Source: Trinickia dabaoshanensis (GTDB lineage: Bacteria > Pseudomonadota > Gammaproteobacteria > Burkholderiales > Burkholderiaceae). From it: a DNA stretch of 64,000 nt. The notes under the pieces were generated by a model, which was not told where the DNA came from, made no database searches, and saw only the letters and a list, made by a program, of their open reading frames with translations. The stretch spans positions 1 through 64,000 of the forward strand of contig NZ_PNYA01000027.1 of NCBI RefSeq assembly GCF_002879885.1. Direction: 5' to 3'. The stretch's first letter is position 1. Every line of letters begins with the position of its first letter. This document shows, in pieces, positions 17,807-27,153 of the stretch. Position numbers and translations under genes: made by a program.

Positions 17807-17824
17807 CTCCCGAATGCCCTCACC
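17807..17824 (+). repeat. Intergenic repeat copy (CTCCCGAA-N4-CTCACC), prfC-ugd spacer
   Basis: CTCCCGAATGCCCTCACC matches both conserved blocks of the window-wide intergenic motif, with TGCC as the variable centre. It lies about 128 bp upstream of prfC and 28 bp from the ugd stop. Being a single degenerate-centre copy, it is less secure than the clustered ones. Confidence 0.55.
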
Positions 17825-17852
17825 GATCGGATGCCGAACGAGCGCCGCTCGA

Positions 17853-19274
17853 TCAGAGCGAGACGGCGGCCGAGCGACCGAGCGCGCCCAGCGCGTCATC
17901 GGCCGAGCGAGGGGCGCCGGACCGGCCGATCGAGTGATACTCGATCCCGAGTTCATCCATCGCCGAAGGCTCGTACAGGTTGCGTCCGTCGAACACGATC
18001 GGTTGTTTGAGCCGCGCTTTCAGGCTGTCGAAGTCCGGGCTCTTGAACGCCTTCCACTCCGTCATGATGACGAGCGCGTCGGCATTGGCCGCCACGTCCA
18101 TTTGGTCCTCGACGAGCGTCAAGCGAGCCAGCGCTTCGGGTTCGCCTCGCAGGTCGGCGGCCAACGCGCGTTGGGCTTCTTTCATCGCCACCGGGTCGAA
18201 GGCGACCACGCGCGCGCCACGCTCGAGCAGCGCGGCGATCAGCACGCGGCTCGGCGCTTCGCGCATGTCGTCGGTGCCGGGCTTGAATGCGAGCCCCCAC
18301 ACGCCGAACGAGCGATCGCTCAAGTCTTGACCGAAACGCGCCACGATCTTGCTGACCAGCACCTGCTTTTGCGCGGCGTTGACTTCGGAGACGGCATCGA
18401 GAATACGCAGCGCCTGGCCCTGCTCCTGCGCCGTTTGCATCAACGCGCGGACGTCCTTCGGAAAACACGAACCGCCGTAGCCGCAGCCGGCGTACAAGAA
18501 GTGATAGCCGATGCGCGGGTCGGACCCGATGCCGCGGCGAACGGCCTCGATATCCGCGCCCACGCGCTCCGCCAAATTCGCCAACTCGTTCATGAACGAG
18601 ATGCGCGTGGCCAGCATCGCGTTGGCCGCATACTTCGTGAACTCCGCCGAACGCACATCCATGAACAGCATGCGGTCGCGGTTACGGTTGTAGGGGGAAT
18701 AGAGCCGCTTCATCGTGTCGCGCGCATGTTCGCCCGGCACGTCCTCGTCGCAACCGATGACGATCCGTTCCGGCCGCGTGAAGTCTTCGATCGCGGCGCC
18801 TTCCTTGAGGAACTCCGGGTTGGACACGACGGAGAACATGGCGTCCACGCCGCGTTGGGCCAATTGTTCGGCGATCGCCTCCCGCACTCGGCGCGCGGTG
18901 CCCACGGGAACCGTCGACTTATCGACGACGACCGTGAAGCCCTCGATATGGCGGCCGATCTCCGAGGCCGCCGCGAGCACGTATTGCAGATCGGCCGATC
19001 CGTCTTCGCCGCTCGGCGTGCCGACGGCGATGAAGATCGCCTCGCGCTGGGTCATCGCGCGACGCGGGTCGGTGGTGAACGACAGCCTGCCGGCCGCCTT
19101 GTTGCGCGCGACGATTTCGTGCAGGCCCGGCTCGTGAATCGGAATACCGCCCGATTCCAAGATGGCGATCTTGTCCTGATCGACGTCGTAACAGCAAACG
19201 TCGTTACCGACGTCCGCGAGACATGCCGCCGTTACGAGGCCGACGTAGCCGCAGCCGATGATGGTCACATTCAT
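17853..19274 (-). CDS. ugd: UDP-glucose 6-dehydrogenase
   Basis: Oxidises UDP-glucose to UDP-glucuronate with two NAD+, feeding exopolysaccharide and Ara4N-type lipid A modification. 473 aa. N-terminal NAD-binding fold begins [22 protein letters not shown] and [23 protein letters not shown] are the family blocks; the catalytic cysteine is Cys270 in [12 protein letters not shown]; the C-terminal UDP-binding domain contains [17 protein letters not shown]. Complete length. It is transcribed alone from the ~420-bp spacer upstream, with prfC downstream. Confidence 0.96.
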   Translation of the reverse strand: MNVTIIGCGYVGLVTAACLADVGNDVCCYDVDQDKIAILESGGIPIHEPGLHEIVARNKAAGRLSFTTDPRRAMTQREAIFIAVGTPSGEDGSADLQYVLAAASEIGRHIEGFTVVVDKSTVPVGTARRVREAIAEQLAQRGVDAMFSVVSNPEFLKEGAAIEDFTRPERIVIGCDEDVPGEHARDTMKRLYSPYNRNRDRMLFMDVRSAEFTKYAANAMLATRISFMNELANLAERVGADIEAVRRGIGSDPRIGYHFLYAGCGYGGSCFPKDVRALMQTAQEQGQALRILDAVSEVNAAQKQVLVSKIVARFGQDLSDRSFGVWGLAFKPGTDDMREAPSRVLIAALLERGARVVAFDPVAMKEAQRALAADLRGEPEALARLTLVEDQMDVAANADALVIMTEWKAFKSPDFDSLKARLKQPIVFDGRNLYEPSAMDELGIEYHSIGRSGAPRSADDALGALGRSAAVSL

Positions 19275-19696
19275 AGTGGTGGCCCTTCAAAGAACAACGA
19301 GAAATGGGGCAGCGTCGGACGGACGAACTCGCGCGCGAGCCGCCCGTCATCGGCAAAGTGATCATCTGGCGACAACAAAAAGCCGACGGCAAGCGAAGCA
19401 AATCCGAAAAAAATCGGGTGCTTGCATCCGTCGGCAATCTTTTCGAATTTTTTTGTGGCAGACGCAAGGAACGCCTCTCGCAAGCGCTCCAGACGCCGTT
19501 ACGGTTTTTTTGTCGATTTACTTCCTGTCACACTTCTTAGGTCCCAATGCACGCTGTCACACCGATGACCCACACCGCTCGTACCCGCTCGCCGCGCGTT
19601 AAAAGCGCGGCTCGATTGCGACTCGCGCCAGCCGCCGGCGCGCTCGCATGCGAGCGCCCGGCGGGATCGTCCGTGCAAGTTTTACAACGGTACGCG
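19275..19696. other. Intergenic, 422 bp, ugd upstream region
   Basis: No supported gene. It contains A/T-rich tracts (AAAAAAATCGGG near 19407, TTTTTTTGT near 19448 and 19505) that would suit the minus-strand ugd promoter, and a small 6-bp hairpin CCGCGC-N7-GCGCGG (19592-19610) downstream of the transposase-domain gene. Plus-strand reading frames here are arginine-rich shadows. Confidence 0.5.
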
Positions 19697-20728
19697 TCAA
19701 GCGTGGAAGAGCAACTCGGGGGGCTTGGTGTCGCCGCGGCCGTCGGGATGCGCATGAATGAGCCATTGCGGAGTACGGCTGCGAATCATGCTGGGATCGA
19801 GCACGCGCGCGGGCTGCGAAGCCTGTGCGGGCGCCGCGGCCAACGCGGGCGCCAGCGTGGCATCCTCGGCGCTCGCCGGTTGGGCGGTGCTGACAGCGCT
19901 CATCTGTTCGGCCGATTCCAAGCGCGCTTGCGCGGCGGCTTCGTGCCGATCGATCCAATCACGCGCCCATTCGAGCGCATAACCTTCGGCCGTTGCGTTG
20001 TCGGTGAAGCGCGGACCGATCAGCCCGGAGCGCTCGATGCGCCGCCCTTCTTTGACGATCTCGGCCGACGCGCGGTAACTCAATTGCAGTTGTTTCGCCA
20101 CGGGCTGCGCGCAGGCGTGAATCACGTAGCCACGGTAATCGTCGGAGCGTTTGGTAACGGTCAGCGAATCGACGGGCGGGGCTTGATCGGATCGCTCGCT
20201 GGCAGCGCGCAACACCGCGCCGGGCGTCGGCGCGCGGCGCGACGATGCCACGACCGGCAACTCGCGGCGCACCGTGCTCGCGCAAGGGGCGTTGACGCCG
20301 TTCGCATCGAGCGTTTCGACCGCTTCGCTGGCCGCGTGCCACGATTCCGGGTTCGTCCAGAACACGCCGCGCAAGCGCGGCGATTCGGGCGCGGGCATGG
20401 GCGCGGCCTTCGGCGCGGCTTGAACCATGGCGTCCGGCTGGGGCACGTAGGCGAAGGTGCGGCCGAACTCGGATAGGATCGCAACGATCTGTCCGAGCGT
20501 ACCGTCCGCGAGCCAATCGTCGAAACGGCGCCGGCACGTGGGTCCCGACGGATATCGAGCGGGCAACTTCGACCAGCGCTCGCCTGTCGTCAGAATCCAC
20601 AGCACCGCGTTCGTCACGACGCGTGGCTCGGCACGAGGCCGGCCACGGCGATGCGGGTGCACGGGCTCGTCGGCCGCCAGCGGCGCCAGGCGAGCCCACT
20701 CGTCGTCGGTCAATTCCTCAAAGAACAT
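19697..20728 (-). CDS. Domesticated transposase-domain protein (DUF4096 N-terminus)
   Basis: 343-aa protein whose first ~85 residues match the N-terminal DNA-binding domain of IS5-type transposases (DUF4096): LTDDEWARLAPL, GRPRAEPRVVTNAVLWILTTG, WSKLPARYP, RRRFDDWLADGTL. After that no DDE catalytic core follows. Instead there is a Pro/Ala linker (about 100-190), a folded-looking middle (about 195-265, RSDDYRGYVIHACAQPVAKQLQLSYRAS then FTDNATAEGYALEWARDWID) and a low-complexity tail. Strong ribosome site (GGGGAG). No inverted repeats or target duplication were seen, so this looks like a host-adopted gene, possibly a DNA-binding regulator (inference), rather than an insertion sequence. Confidence 0.75.
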   Translation of the reverse strand: MFFEELTDDEWARLAPLAADEPVHPHRRGRPRAEPRVVTNAVLWILTTGERWSKLPARYPSGPTCRRRFDDWLADGTLGQIVAILSEFGRTFAYVPQPDAMVQAAPKAAPMPAPESPRLRGVFWTNPESWHAASEAVETLDANGVNAPCASTVRRELPVVASSRRAPTPGAVLRAASERSDQAPPVDSLTVTKRSDDYRGYVIHACAQPVAKQLQLSYRASAEIVKEGRRIERSGLIGPRFTDNATAEGYALEWARDWIDRHEAAAQARLESAEQMSAVSTAQPASAEDATLAPALAAAPAQASQPARVLDPSMIRSRTPQWLIHAHPDGRGDTKPPELLFHA

Positions 20729-21187
20729 GTTTTTCTCCCCGCAGCCTGGCCGGGCTGCGACACTTGGTCAATCCGAAATGGCCTGCTCCGGACGACCGCC
20801 AGGTTGCACAAATTGTTTTGTTCTCGGTTACCACCAATCAAAAATCGCACGCGGGCAGTGCGGCTTTGCCCTCGGTTGAAGCACAAAAGGCAGTCACGCT
20901 CGTGCACGGGAAAATAGTGCAGAAAGCATACCATCGGGACGACGTAACAAAAATCATGCCACGCCTAAATGGCCGCGCAGAACTATCGCCCTAGCGCGGA
21001 CCACTGGCATGCGTAAGTGAATTCCTGAGAGGTGTCCATATTAGAATATTTTTTGCGGACCGCAATCGGGTGATATGTAACGAAGTGATTCCGAAACGAT
21101 TTCGCGGCTCGTAACGACGCGCAGAACTGTCATCTCGCGCAATAAATCGACCGCGCAATCGTTTGCGTCAAGCAAACGTACCCTAAT
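20729..21187. other. Intergenic, 459 bp, upstream of transposase-domain gene
   Basis: No gene supported. The half next to 20728 would hold the minus-strand promoter of the transposase-domain gene. A perfect 7-bp stem CGTTTGC-N5-GCAAACG at 21160-21178 sits 9 bp past the DUF3501 stop and may end that operon, although it lacks a T-run. The stretch is visibly less GC-rich than the flanking genes, with several A/T tracts (e.g. near 21045). Confidence 0.45.
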
Positions 21188-21769
21188 TTATAGAAGGTCC
21201 TCGATTAGGGCTTTTCGGACAGGCTCCTCAATGGCGATAGGGGCCACGCGGTAGTTCGGGTGATCGCAGCCGATCCACAGAGGGGCCTTGCCGTGTAACG
21301 CCGATTTCATGGAATCGGTCAATTCGAAACATAAAAAATGGACAGCGGAAGTTTTTTCACTATTCTCGCGTTCGAGGTCCTCGTCGGCGATGGCAAAGAC
21401 GGGTGACTCGTCCCCGACACGGATAAACACCCGGTCTTCGATACCGATGAGCCTCCCGAGCGCCGCTCGCCGCTCGATTTCGTTCTCGTACTCTATCTGC
21501 ATCGTCGCTTTGAGATTGCTGCCGTCGGGTACGAGCGGTAAATACGCCTCTAATTCGGCAGCGATTCCCGGCTCGTCGAAAATTTTTTCGATATACAGCA
21601 TTTCCTGTATCTGATACCGAATTGTCGTTTCATCTTCGAAGAGAAACGTCAGATGATTGCCAAGTCGAACGCACCGGTTTCTCTTATGGGCAATAACATG
21701 GTCCCGGAAGCGATCGCGCACTTTGGCATACGCTTCGAGAGTCAATAGTGAATCGCGTAGGATCGTCAT
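21188..21769 (-). CDS. DUF3501 family protein
   Basis: 193-aa soluble protein of the DUF3501 family (start MTILRDSLLTLEAYAKVRDRFR; core FEDETTIRYQIQEMLYIEKI). The biochemical function is unknown. Members usually sit next to a rubrerythrin and a GlpC/HdrB-like Fe-S oxidoreductase, exactly as here, so a shared role in oxidative-stress electron transfer is inferred. It follows the oxidoreductase gene by 34 bp with an AGGA-rich ribosome site, and is the last gene of the operon. A 7-bp stem hairpin at 21160-21178 lies just past the stop. Confidence 0.88.
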   Translation of the reverse strand: MTILRDSLLTLEAYAKVRDRFRDHVIAHKRNRCVRLGNHLTFLFEDETTIRYQIQEMLYIEKIFDEPGIAAELEAYLPLVPDGSNLKATMQIEYENEIERRAALGRLIGIEDRVFIRVGDESPVFAIADEDLERENSEKTSAVHFLCFELTDSMKSALHGKAPLWIGCDHPNYRVAPIAIEEPVRKALIEDLL

Positions 21770-21803
21770 TTCCTTTTCCTAGCAAAAGTGCAACGCAGTC
21801 GAG

Positions 21804-23141
21804 TTAGATGCCGTACGCGATTCGCAGCAACGATAAAGGATGCGAGAGCGGCGCGGCGGCCCCGCCGCTCTCGCGGATGCCTTGCTCGATATGGTGTCCC
21901 GCGAGCTGACAATCGGAGGCGATATAAGCTGGAGAATGCTCCGACATCGCTTTGAAAACCGGCTTGCCGATTCGCATTGCGGTTGCGTGGAATTCTTTCT
22001 TCACACCGAACGTTCCGGCGTGGCCGGAGCATCGTTCCACTACGTTCAGTTCCGTGCCCGGTATCAACGAAAGCGCATCGAAGGTCTTCCGTCCCAAATT
22101 CTGAACGCGCCCGTGACACGGGACGTGATAAGACACCTTTCCTAGCGGACGCTTGAAGTCGGTCTTTAAAAGACCGTCGCGATGACGCGCGACGAAGTAC
22201 TCGAACGGGTCCCAGAACGCGTCCGCCACGATGCGCACGTCGGCATCGTCGGGAAACATCAACGGCAGTTCCTGCTTATACATCAGCACGCAGCTCGGAA
22301 TCGCGGCCACGAGCGCGTATCCCTCGCGGGCATAACGCGCGAGCATGGGGATGTTCTGCTCTTTTTTAGCGGCCACGCCCTCGAGGTTGCCCTGCTCGAG
22401 CAGCGGCATGCCGCAGCAGGCCTCCTTATCGACGAGTGTATAGGCGATCTCGTTGTGCGCGAGCACGGCGAGCAGGTCGTGGCCGATACCGGGCTCGTTG
22501 AAATTGACGTAGCACGTCGCATAGACGGCGACCTTGCCCGGTGTTCGCTCGCCGTCGCGGATCGGCACCTCGGGGCCGGCGCTCGCACTCGAGCGGAACT
22601 TGCGCGCCGCGAAGCGCGGAAGCCACGCGTTTCGGTCCACGCCGAGCGTCGCCTCCATCGCGGCGCGCGCGGGTTTTGTTTCGTTGATCGCGTTCACCGC
22701 CTGCGTCACGATCGGGATGCCCGCGAAATGGCCCAGCGCATCGGTGTTCGAAAGCAGCTTGTCGCGCAACGCCACCTGGCCGCGCCGATAACGCGCGGCT
22801 TTGGCGCGCAGCATGAGATGCGGGAAGTCCACGTTCCACGCGTGCGGCGGAACATAGGGGCATTTCGTCATATAGCATAGGTCGCACAGATAACATTGAT
22901 CGACGACCTTCGCGTAGGCCGTATGATCGACGTCGTGCGCCTCGCCGCTTTGCGTTTCGTCGACGAGATCGAACAGCGTGGGAAACGCGCCGCATAGCGA
23001 CACGCAGCGCCGGCAGCCGGCGCAGATGTCGAACACGCGGGCGAGCTCATCGTCGATCGACGCTGGGTCGTAAAAATCGGGTGAACGCCAATCGAGCGGG
23101 TGGCGCGTGGGCGCCTCGATACTGCCTTCCTTGTGGGGCAT
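21804..23141 (-). CDS. Fe-S oxidoreductase, GlpC/HdrB-like
   Basis: 445-aa heterodisulfide-reductase-related protein. Two 4Fe-4S motifs are visible near the N-terminus: CAGCRRCVSLC (about 43-53) and CYLCDLCYMTKCP (about 84-96). Two cysteine-rich CCG-type domains follow: CYVNFN...ACCGMP (about 225-265) and CHGRVQNLG...RCSGHAGTFG (about 355-400). Such proteins pass electrons between flavoproteins, quinones or thiols. The start at 23141 (MPHKEGS) has GGAG upstream; the long upstream extension is arginine-rich shadow. Middle gene of the rubrerythrin/oxidoreductase/DUF3501 set, and a likely electron donor to the rubrerythrin (inference). Confidence 0.88.
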   Translation of the reverse strand: MPHKEGSIEAPTRHPLDWRSPDFYDPASIDDELARVFDICAGCRRCVSLCGAFPTLFDLVDETQSGEAHDVDHTAYAKVVDQCYLCDLCYMTKCPYVPPHAWNVDFPHLMLRAKAARYRRGQVALRDKLLSNTDALGHFAGIPIVTQAVNAINETKPARAAMEATLGVDRNAWLPRFAARKFRSSASAGPEVPIRDGERTPGKVAVYATCYVNFNEPGIGHDLLAVLAHNEIAYTLVDKEACCGMPLLEQGNLEGVAAKKEQNIPMLARYAREGYALVAAIPSCVLMYKQELPLMFPDDADVRIVADAFWDPFEYFVARHRDGLLKTDFKRPLGKVSYHVPCHGRVQNLGRKTFDALSLIPGTELNVVERCSGHAGTFGVKKEFHATAMRIGKPVFKAMSEHSPAYIASDCQLAGHHIEQGIRESGGAAAPLSHPLSLLRIAYGI

Positions 23142-23295
23142 GAGGTGACGCTCCGTGACGCCTCGCGCGTTACGGTGAACGCGCGCTGCAAACCAAGCGC
23201 GCGGCACCATGCGCCGCGTGCGCGGCGTGCGCCATCGATCGATACGACGGCGCGCCCGGGGACCGCCCGCGCGGGCGATCCCGACTCTCAATCGG

Positions 23296-23718
23296 TCAAT
23301 CGGCCAACGCCTCCAGCGCCTTGACGTAGCGATTGGCGTGACTGCGCTCGGCTTTGGCGAGCGTCTCGAACCAATTCGCGATTTCGTCGAATCCTTCTTC
23401 ACGCGCGGTCTTCGCCATACCGGGGTACATATCCGTGTATTCGTGCGTTTCGCCCGCGATCGCCGACTGCAAATTCAACCGGGACGTGCCGAACGGCAGC
23501 CCCGTCGCGGGATCGCCTACCGCTTCGAGATACTCGAGATGGCCGTGGGCGTGTCCCGTCTCGCCTTCCGCTGTCGAGCGAAAGAGCGCGGCGACGTCGT
23601 TTTGACCTTCGACGTCCGCTTTCGATGCGAAATAGAGATACCGGCGGTTGGCCTGCGATTCGCCGGCGAACGCCGCTTTCAAATTGCCTTCCGTCTTGGA
23701 GCCTTTCAACTGAGACAT
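23296..23718 (-). CDS. Rubrerythrin (erythrin domain only)
   Basis: Diiron ferritin-like peroxide reductase, 140 aa. The diiron ligands lie in the helices around [43 protein letters not shown] and [11 protein letters not shown]. The C-terminal rubredoxin domain of classical rubrerythrin (CxxCG pairs) is absent, so electrons must come from another protein, plausibly the Fe-S oxidoreductase encoded 154 bp downstream. Excellent ribosome site (AAGGAGG). First gene of the peroxide-defence-like operon. Confidence 0.92.
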   Translation of the reverse strand: MSQLKGSKTEGNLKAAFAGESQANRRYLYFASKADVEGQNDVAALFRSTAEGETGHAHGHLEYLEAVGDPATGLPFGTSRLNLQSAIAGETHEYTDMYPGMAKTAREEGFDEIANWFETLAKAERSHANRYVKALEALAD

Positions 23719-23910
23719 TGCGAGCCTCCTTCGTGGATCGGCGCGCGGCGCGCGGCTCGTGGCCGATTTTTGATGCGGTAGAGGAAGAGGGTATGCTGAG
23801 CCGCCGGGCTTTGCGCAAAGTCCGGCTCCTTCAATCTAGGACGTGACGGTAGCGTTCCCCAATTGGCATTTTCTATGCGGGCGATAGGCTTTTCGACGGC
23901 GAACGCGAAC

Positions 23911-23941
23911 GCGGCCGGCCGAGGTGCACTCGACCGGCCGC
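23911..23941 (-). terminator. Hairpin after the GH3 gene
   Basis: GCGGCCGG...CCGGCCGC outer stem (8 bp) plus CGAG/CTCG inner stem (4 bp) with one mismatch and a 5-nt loop, about 50 bp past the GH3 stop and before the rubrerythrin gene. No T-run directly follows, so termination strength is uncertain. Confidence 0.5.
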
Positions 23942-23991
23942 GTCTTGCCAGGCTAGCTCATTAGCGTGATTAGCGGCGCGAACGAAGCCTG

Positions 23992-26184
23992 TTACTGCTC
24001 GAGACGGATATCGCGCGACGATGCGCCGACGTAGAACTGCCCGCCCGGGGCGATCTTCCAGCCATTGCGGTTCGTATCCCAAACGCGCCGCATTTGCGCC
24101 GGGATTTCCACGCGGACGCAGCGTGCCTCACCCGGGTTCAGGCTCACCTTCTCCCATCCCACCAGGCGCTTCGGCGGCTCCACGGGGTCGTTCAAACCAG
24201 CGAGATAAACCTGCGGCACCTCGGCACCGGCAACAGGGCCGTCATTGCGAAGCATGAAGGACACCGTGGCGGAGTGATCCCGGTGCTGATGCACGCGCAA
24301 ATCCGAGTAGGCGAAATGCGTGTACGACAGACCATGGCCGAAGGGGAACATCGGCTGGATATGCTGCGCGTCATACCAGCGATAGCCCATCTTGAGCCCC
24401 TCCGAATACACCGGATTTTGCGCGATATCGCCGCCGTCCCAGGTCGGCGTATCGGCGTCGCGCAACGGGAACGTGACCGGCAGCTTGCCCGAAGGATTGA
24501 CCTTGCCGAACAGCACGTTGGCGATCGCATTGCCGCCGCCTTCGCCGGGGTACCAAGCATCGACGATAGCCGAGACCTGGTCCTTCCACGGCATCAAGAC
24601 CGGGTTGCCGCTTTCGAGGACCACCACCGTGTGCGGGTTCGCTTGCGCCACGGCTTGCACGAGCGCGTCCTGGTTGGACGGATTCGCGAGCGCGAGACTA
24701 TGCAGTTCGCCGAAGTCCTCGCCGCCCGATTGCGTGACGAATACGATCGCCACGTCCGATTGGCGCGCGAGGTTCACGGCAGCATCGATTTCCTGCTGCG
24801 TGTAGGCCCTGAACGGCGATTGCATGTCCTCCCTACCCGCGAAGGTGACCGTCGCATTCGGCGCGAGGTTCTTGATCGCCGCCGTGATCGGCGTGGGCAG
24901 CTTGATCCAAGGGTTGGGCCACCAGTTGCATCCCGTGGAGTTCGGGAACGTGAGCCCGCCGCAGCCGGGGAATGCCCCCGTGACCGGATCGCGGGTGTCG
25001 CCCGACCCGCCGCCCGTGATGACGCCGACGTCCGCGTGCCCGCCGATGACGGCGATGTGCTTCACGCTCGACGCGTCGAGCGGCAACTGCCGGTCTTGAT
25101 TCTTTAGGAGTACGATCGATTGTTCCTCCGCATGCTGCGCGAATGCGCGAGCCGCGTCGAAATCGATCGTCTGACCGCCCTTCGGCGGATCGTCCATCAC
25201 GCCCGTACGAATCATGACGTACAGCTTGCGGCGCACCATGTCGTCGAGTCTTGCCTGCGTGATTTGGTGATTGGCCAGCGCTTGCTTGACGAGGTCCGGC
25301 GTGAGGAAGACCGTCGGGCCGACGTCCTCTTCCTCGTCCAAGCCCGCGTTGATGGCCGGCGCCGTGCTATGCGCGGCACCCCAATCGGACTGGATTTGGC
25401 CTTGGAAGTGCCAATCGCCCTTCAATACGTCGTTTAGCACGTGGGGGTTTTCGCACGCGTATGTGCCGTTGATCTTGTTGTAGCTGCACATCACGTTTCC
25501 GGGCTGGCCTTGTTCAACGGCAAGTTCGAACGGCAGCAGATAGAGCTCGCGCAGCGTGCGTTCGTCGATGCTGTCGTTCCCGCCCATACGGTTCGTCTCT
25601 TGCTCGTTGCCGACGTAGTGCTTGACCGTGGCGATTACCTTGTTGTTTTGCGTGGCACGCGTGCGTGCCGCCAGCATCTCGCCGGCCAAGACGGGATCTT
25701 CGCCGAGGTACTCGAACATCCGGCCGCCGCGTGCTTCGCGGGCCAGGTTCGTGCCCCCGCCCAGCCCCATCGCGAATCCTTGCTGACGCAACTGACGAGC
25801 GATCACGCCGCCGAATTGATAGGCCAGCATCGGATCCCAGCTCGCCGCCAGCGCGATGGTGGCCGGGAACGTCGTGCTCGGCTGCACGGTGCTGCCCCCT
25901 CCCGTGGCCGAATCCACCATATTGATGCTCGGGATACCCAAACGCGGCACCCCTTCGATGTAGCCCGCACCGCCGCCCGGCACGTCGCTCATTTGGTACT
26001 TCGAATGGATCAACTGCAGCTTTTCGTCGAGCGTGAGTTGCTTCACGAGCATATCGGCACGACGGTGCGCCGCGTCGTCCCAGAACGTGTTGGCCGCCGG
26101 TGCGTCGGCAGCATGGGCCGCCGTTTGGGCGAAAAGGCAGAAGGCGGCGGAAGCGATGGCGAGGGATAAACGCTTGAGCTGCAT
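23992..26184 (-). CDS. Secreted glycoside hydrolase family 3 (beta-glucosidase type)
   Basis: 730-aa exported enzyme. Signal peptide with predicted cleavage after TAAHA (residue 25). The GH3 N-terminal barrel shows the substrate-binding KHYVGNEQETNR (about 188-199) and the catalytic nucleophile Asp267 in IQSDWGAAHS. The C-terminal alpha/beta sandwich starts near 385 (EEQSIVLLKN, IAVIGGHADVGVITGGGSGD), and a fibronectin-III-like domain closes the protein (PVAGAEVPQVYL...RRLVGWEKVSLNPGE type). It hydrolyses terminal beta-glucosyl or related residues in the periplasm or outside the cell, scavenging plant oligosaccharides. The start at 26184 gives a proper signal peptide; the frame continues upstream but without coding character. 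Monocistronic. Confidence 0.93.
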   Translation of the reverse strand: MQLKRLSLAIASAAFCLFAQTAAHAADAPAANTFWDDAAHRRADMLVKQLTLDEKLQLIHSKYQMSDVPGGGAGYIEGVPRLGIPSINMVDSATGGGSTVQPSTTFPATIALAASWDPMLAYQFGGVIARQLRQQGFAMGLGGGTNLAREARGGRMFEYLGEDPVLAGEMLAARTRATQNNKVIATVKHYVGNEQETNRMGGNDSIDERTLRELYLLPFELAVEQGQPGNVMCSYNKINGTYACENPHVLNDVLKGDWHFQGQIQSDWGAAHSTAPAINAGLDEEEDVGPTVFLTPDLVKQALANHQITQARLDDMVRRKLYVMIRTGVMDDPPKGGQTIDFDAARAFAQHAEEQSIVLLKNQDRQLPLDASSVKHIAVIGGHADVGVITGGGSGDTRDPVTGAFPGCGGLTFPNSTGCNWWPNPWIKLPTPITAAIKNLAPNATVTFAGREDMQSPFRAYTQQEIDAAVNLARQSDVAIVFVTQSGGEDFGELHSLALANPSNQDALVQAVAQANPHTVVVLESGNPVLMPWKDQVSAIVDAWYPGEGGGNAIANVLFGKVNPSGKLPVTFPLRDADTPTWDGGDIAQNPVYSEGLKMGYRWYDAQHIQPMFPFGHGLSYTHFAYSDLRVHQHRDHSATVSFMLRNDGPVAGAEVPQVYLAGLNDPVEPPKRLVGWEKVSLNPGEARCVRVEIPAQMRRVWDTNRNGWKIAPGGQFYVGASSRDIRLEQ

Positions 26185-27153
26185 GGGCTTGTCTCCGTGA
26201 TTAGTGGCATGGCGATGCACCGCCTTGCGGCGCTTGCGCAGCACCCGCAACGGGCGAGCGAAAGCACGAGCGCATCGTCTCGTCGCAAGGCGTCTTACGG
26301 ATGAAACTCAGTCATGCGGCGCGGAATACCGCTCCGCCCGAAGAACGAATTGGGCGGAATCGGTTTTCAGCGGGATGTAGCGAAACTCCGGGGTTAGTAA
26401 TAGCGCATAAGTAGCCTGACTACAAGAAAAGTTTTGAATGAATTCTTAAGTGCGCTGACGCATCGTTCAGAGTAGGGATTTATTACTTATTGAAACCGAA
26501 AATGTGGGACGCTCGCGCGTATGTTCGGAAAATTTTATAGAGAACGCGGGAGCCGGACCAGCGCCGAATGGGCCTCAGGCGGCGCTCAGGCGGCATCCAT
26601 CCATCAAATGAGTTTCTGTGCGCTTTATCCAGCTACCGTCTCAATGCGGTTGAATCGAAGATAAAGGCAGACTTTATGTTGTTACTGAAAAGCAAATCGA
26701 AACGGGGTGGCAACGGCTCGTTCGACGAGCGCGACCGGTAGGCTCATCACCCTGACGCGACCAGAAATCTAATGATTTATCCGGTGTCAATTGATTAAAT
26801 CGCATTCTATTGCCTGCCCCTATCTCCCGAATATCCTCACCATGGTCCAATGCGCGGCGACAACGCCGGCCGCCGGCCTCCGAGCCCGCTGATATTCCTG
26901 CCAGTTTTCGGTCGCGGAATCTGCCACTACATTGCGCATACCGCCTCATCTGCCCGCAAGTGCCTATCGCTCCACGATCATCAAGGACTCCTAACTGATC
27001 GCATCCGACCACGAGGCGATCGCATGGCGGTCCAGCCAAGCACCGTGCCGGCGAACTGAGATTTCTGTCAGTTGCCCGTCACCGGCACGCCTCCTACGGT
27101 TATATCCAACGATAGATGCACGACCGGCGGACGCGCCACTCCTGGGGGTCTCC
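26185..27153. other. Intergenic, ~970 bp, divergent GH3 / emrA-like region
   Basis: Large non-coding gap between divergently transcribed genes. It is AT-richer than the surroundings at about 26380-26560 and 26620-26800. It contains a direct repeat of CTCAGGCGGC near 26574-26594 and one copy of the intergenic motif (26824-26842). Reading frames of 60-120 codons here (e.g. minus 26674-27039) show no family resemblance and mixed composition. Expected contents are promoters for both neighbours; I see no RNA gene I could name. Confidence 0.55.
26824..26842 (+). repeat. Intergenic repeat copy, GH3-emrA spacer
   Basis: CTCCCGAATATCCTCACCA keeps both blocks (CTCCCGAA and CTCACC) with TATC in the variable centre and matches the array copy at 63934 at 16 of 19 positions. 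Confidence 0.55.

Noticed and set aside
19592-19610. CCGCGC-N7-GCGCGG hairpin as terminator
   Set aside because: Only 6 bp, no T-run and 90 bp from the nearest stop codon.
19697-20728. Insertion sequence
   Set aside because: No DDE catalytic core, no terminal inverted repeats and no target duplication seen.
26674-27039. 121-codon minus-strand frame in the GH3-emrA gap
   Set aside because: No ribosome site, no family resemblance, overlapping frames on the other strand.
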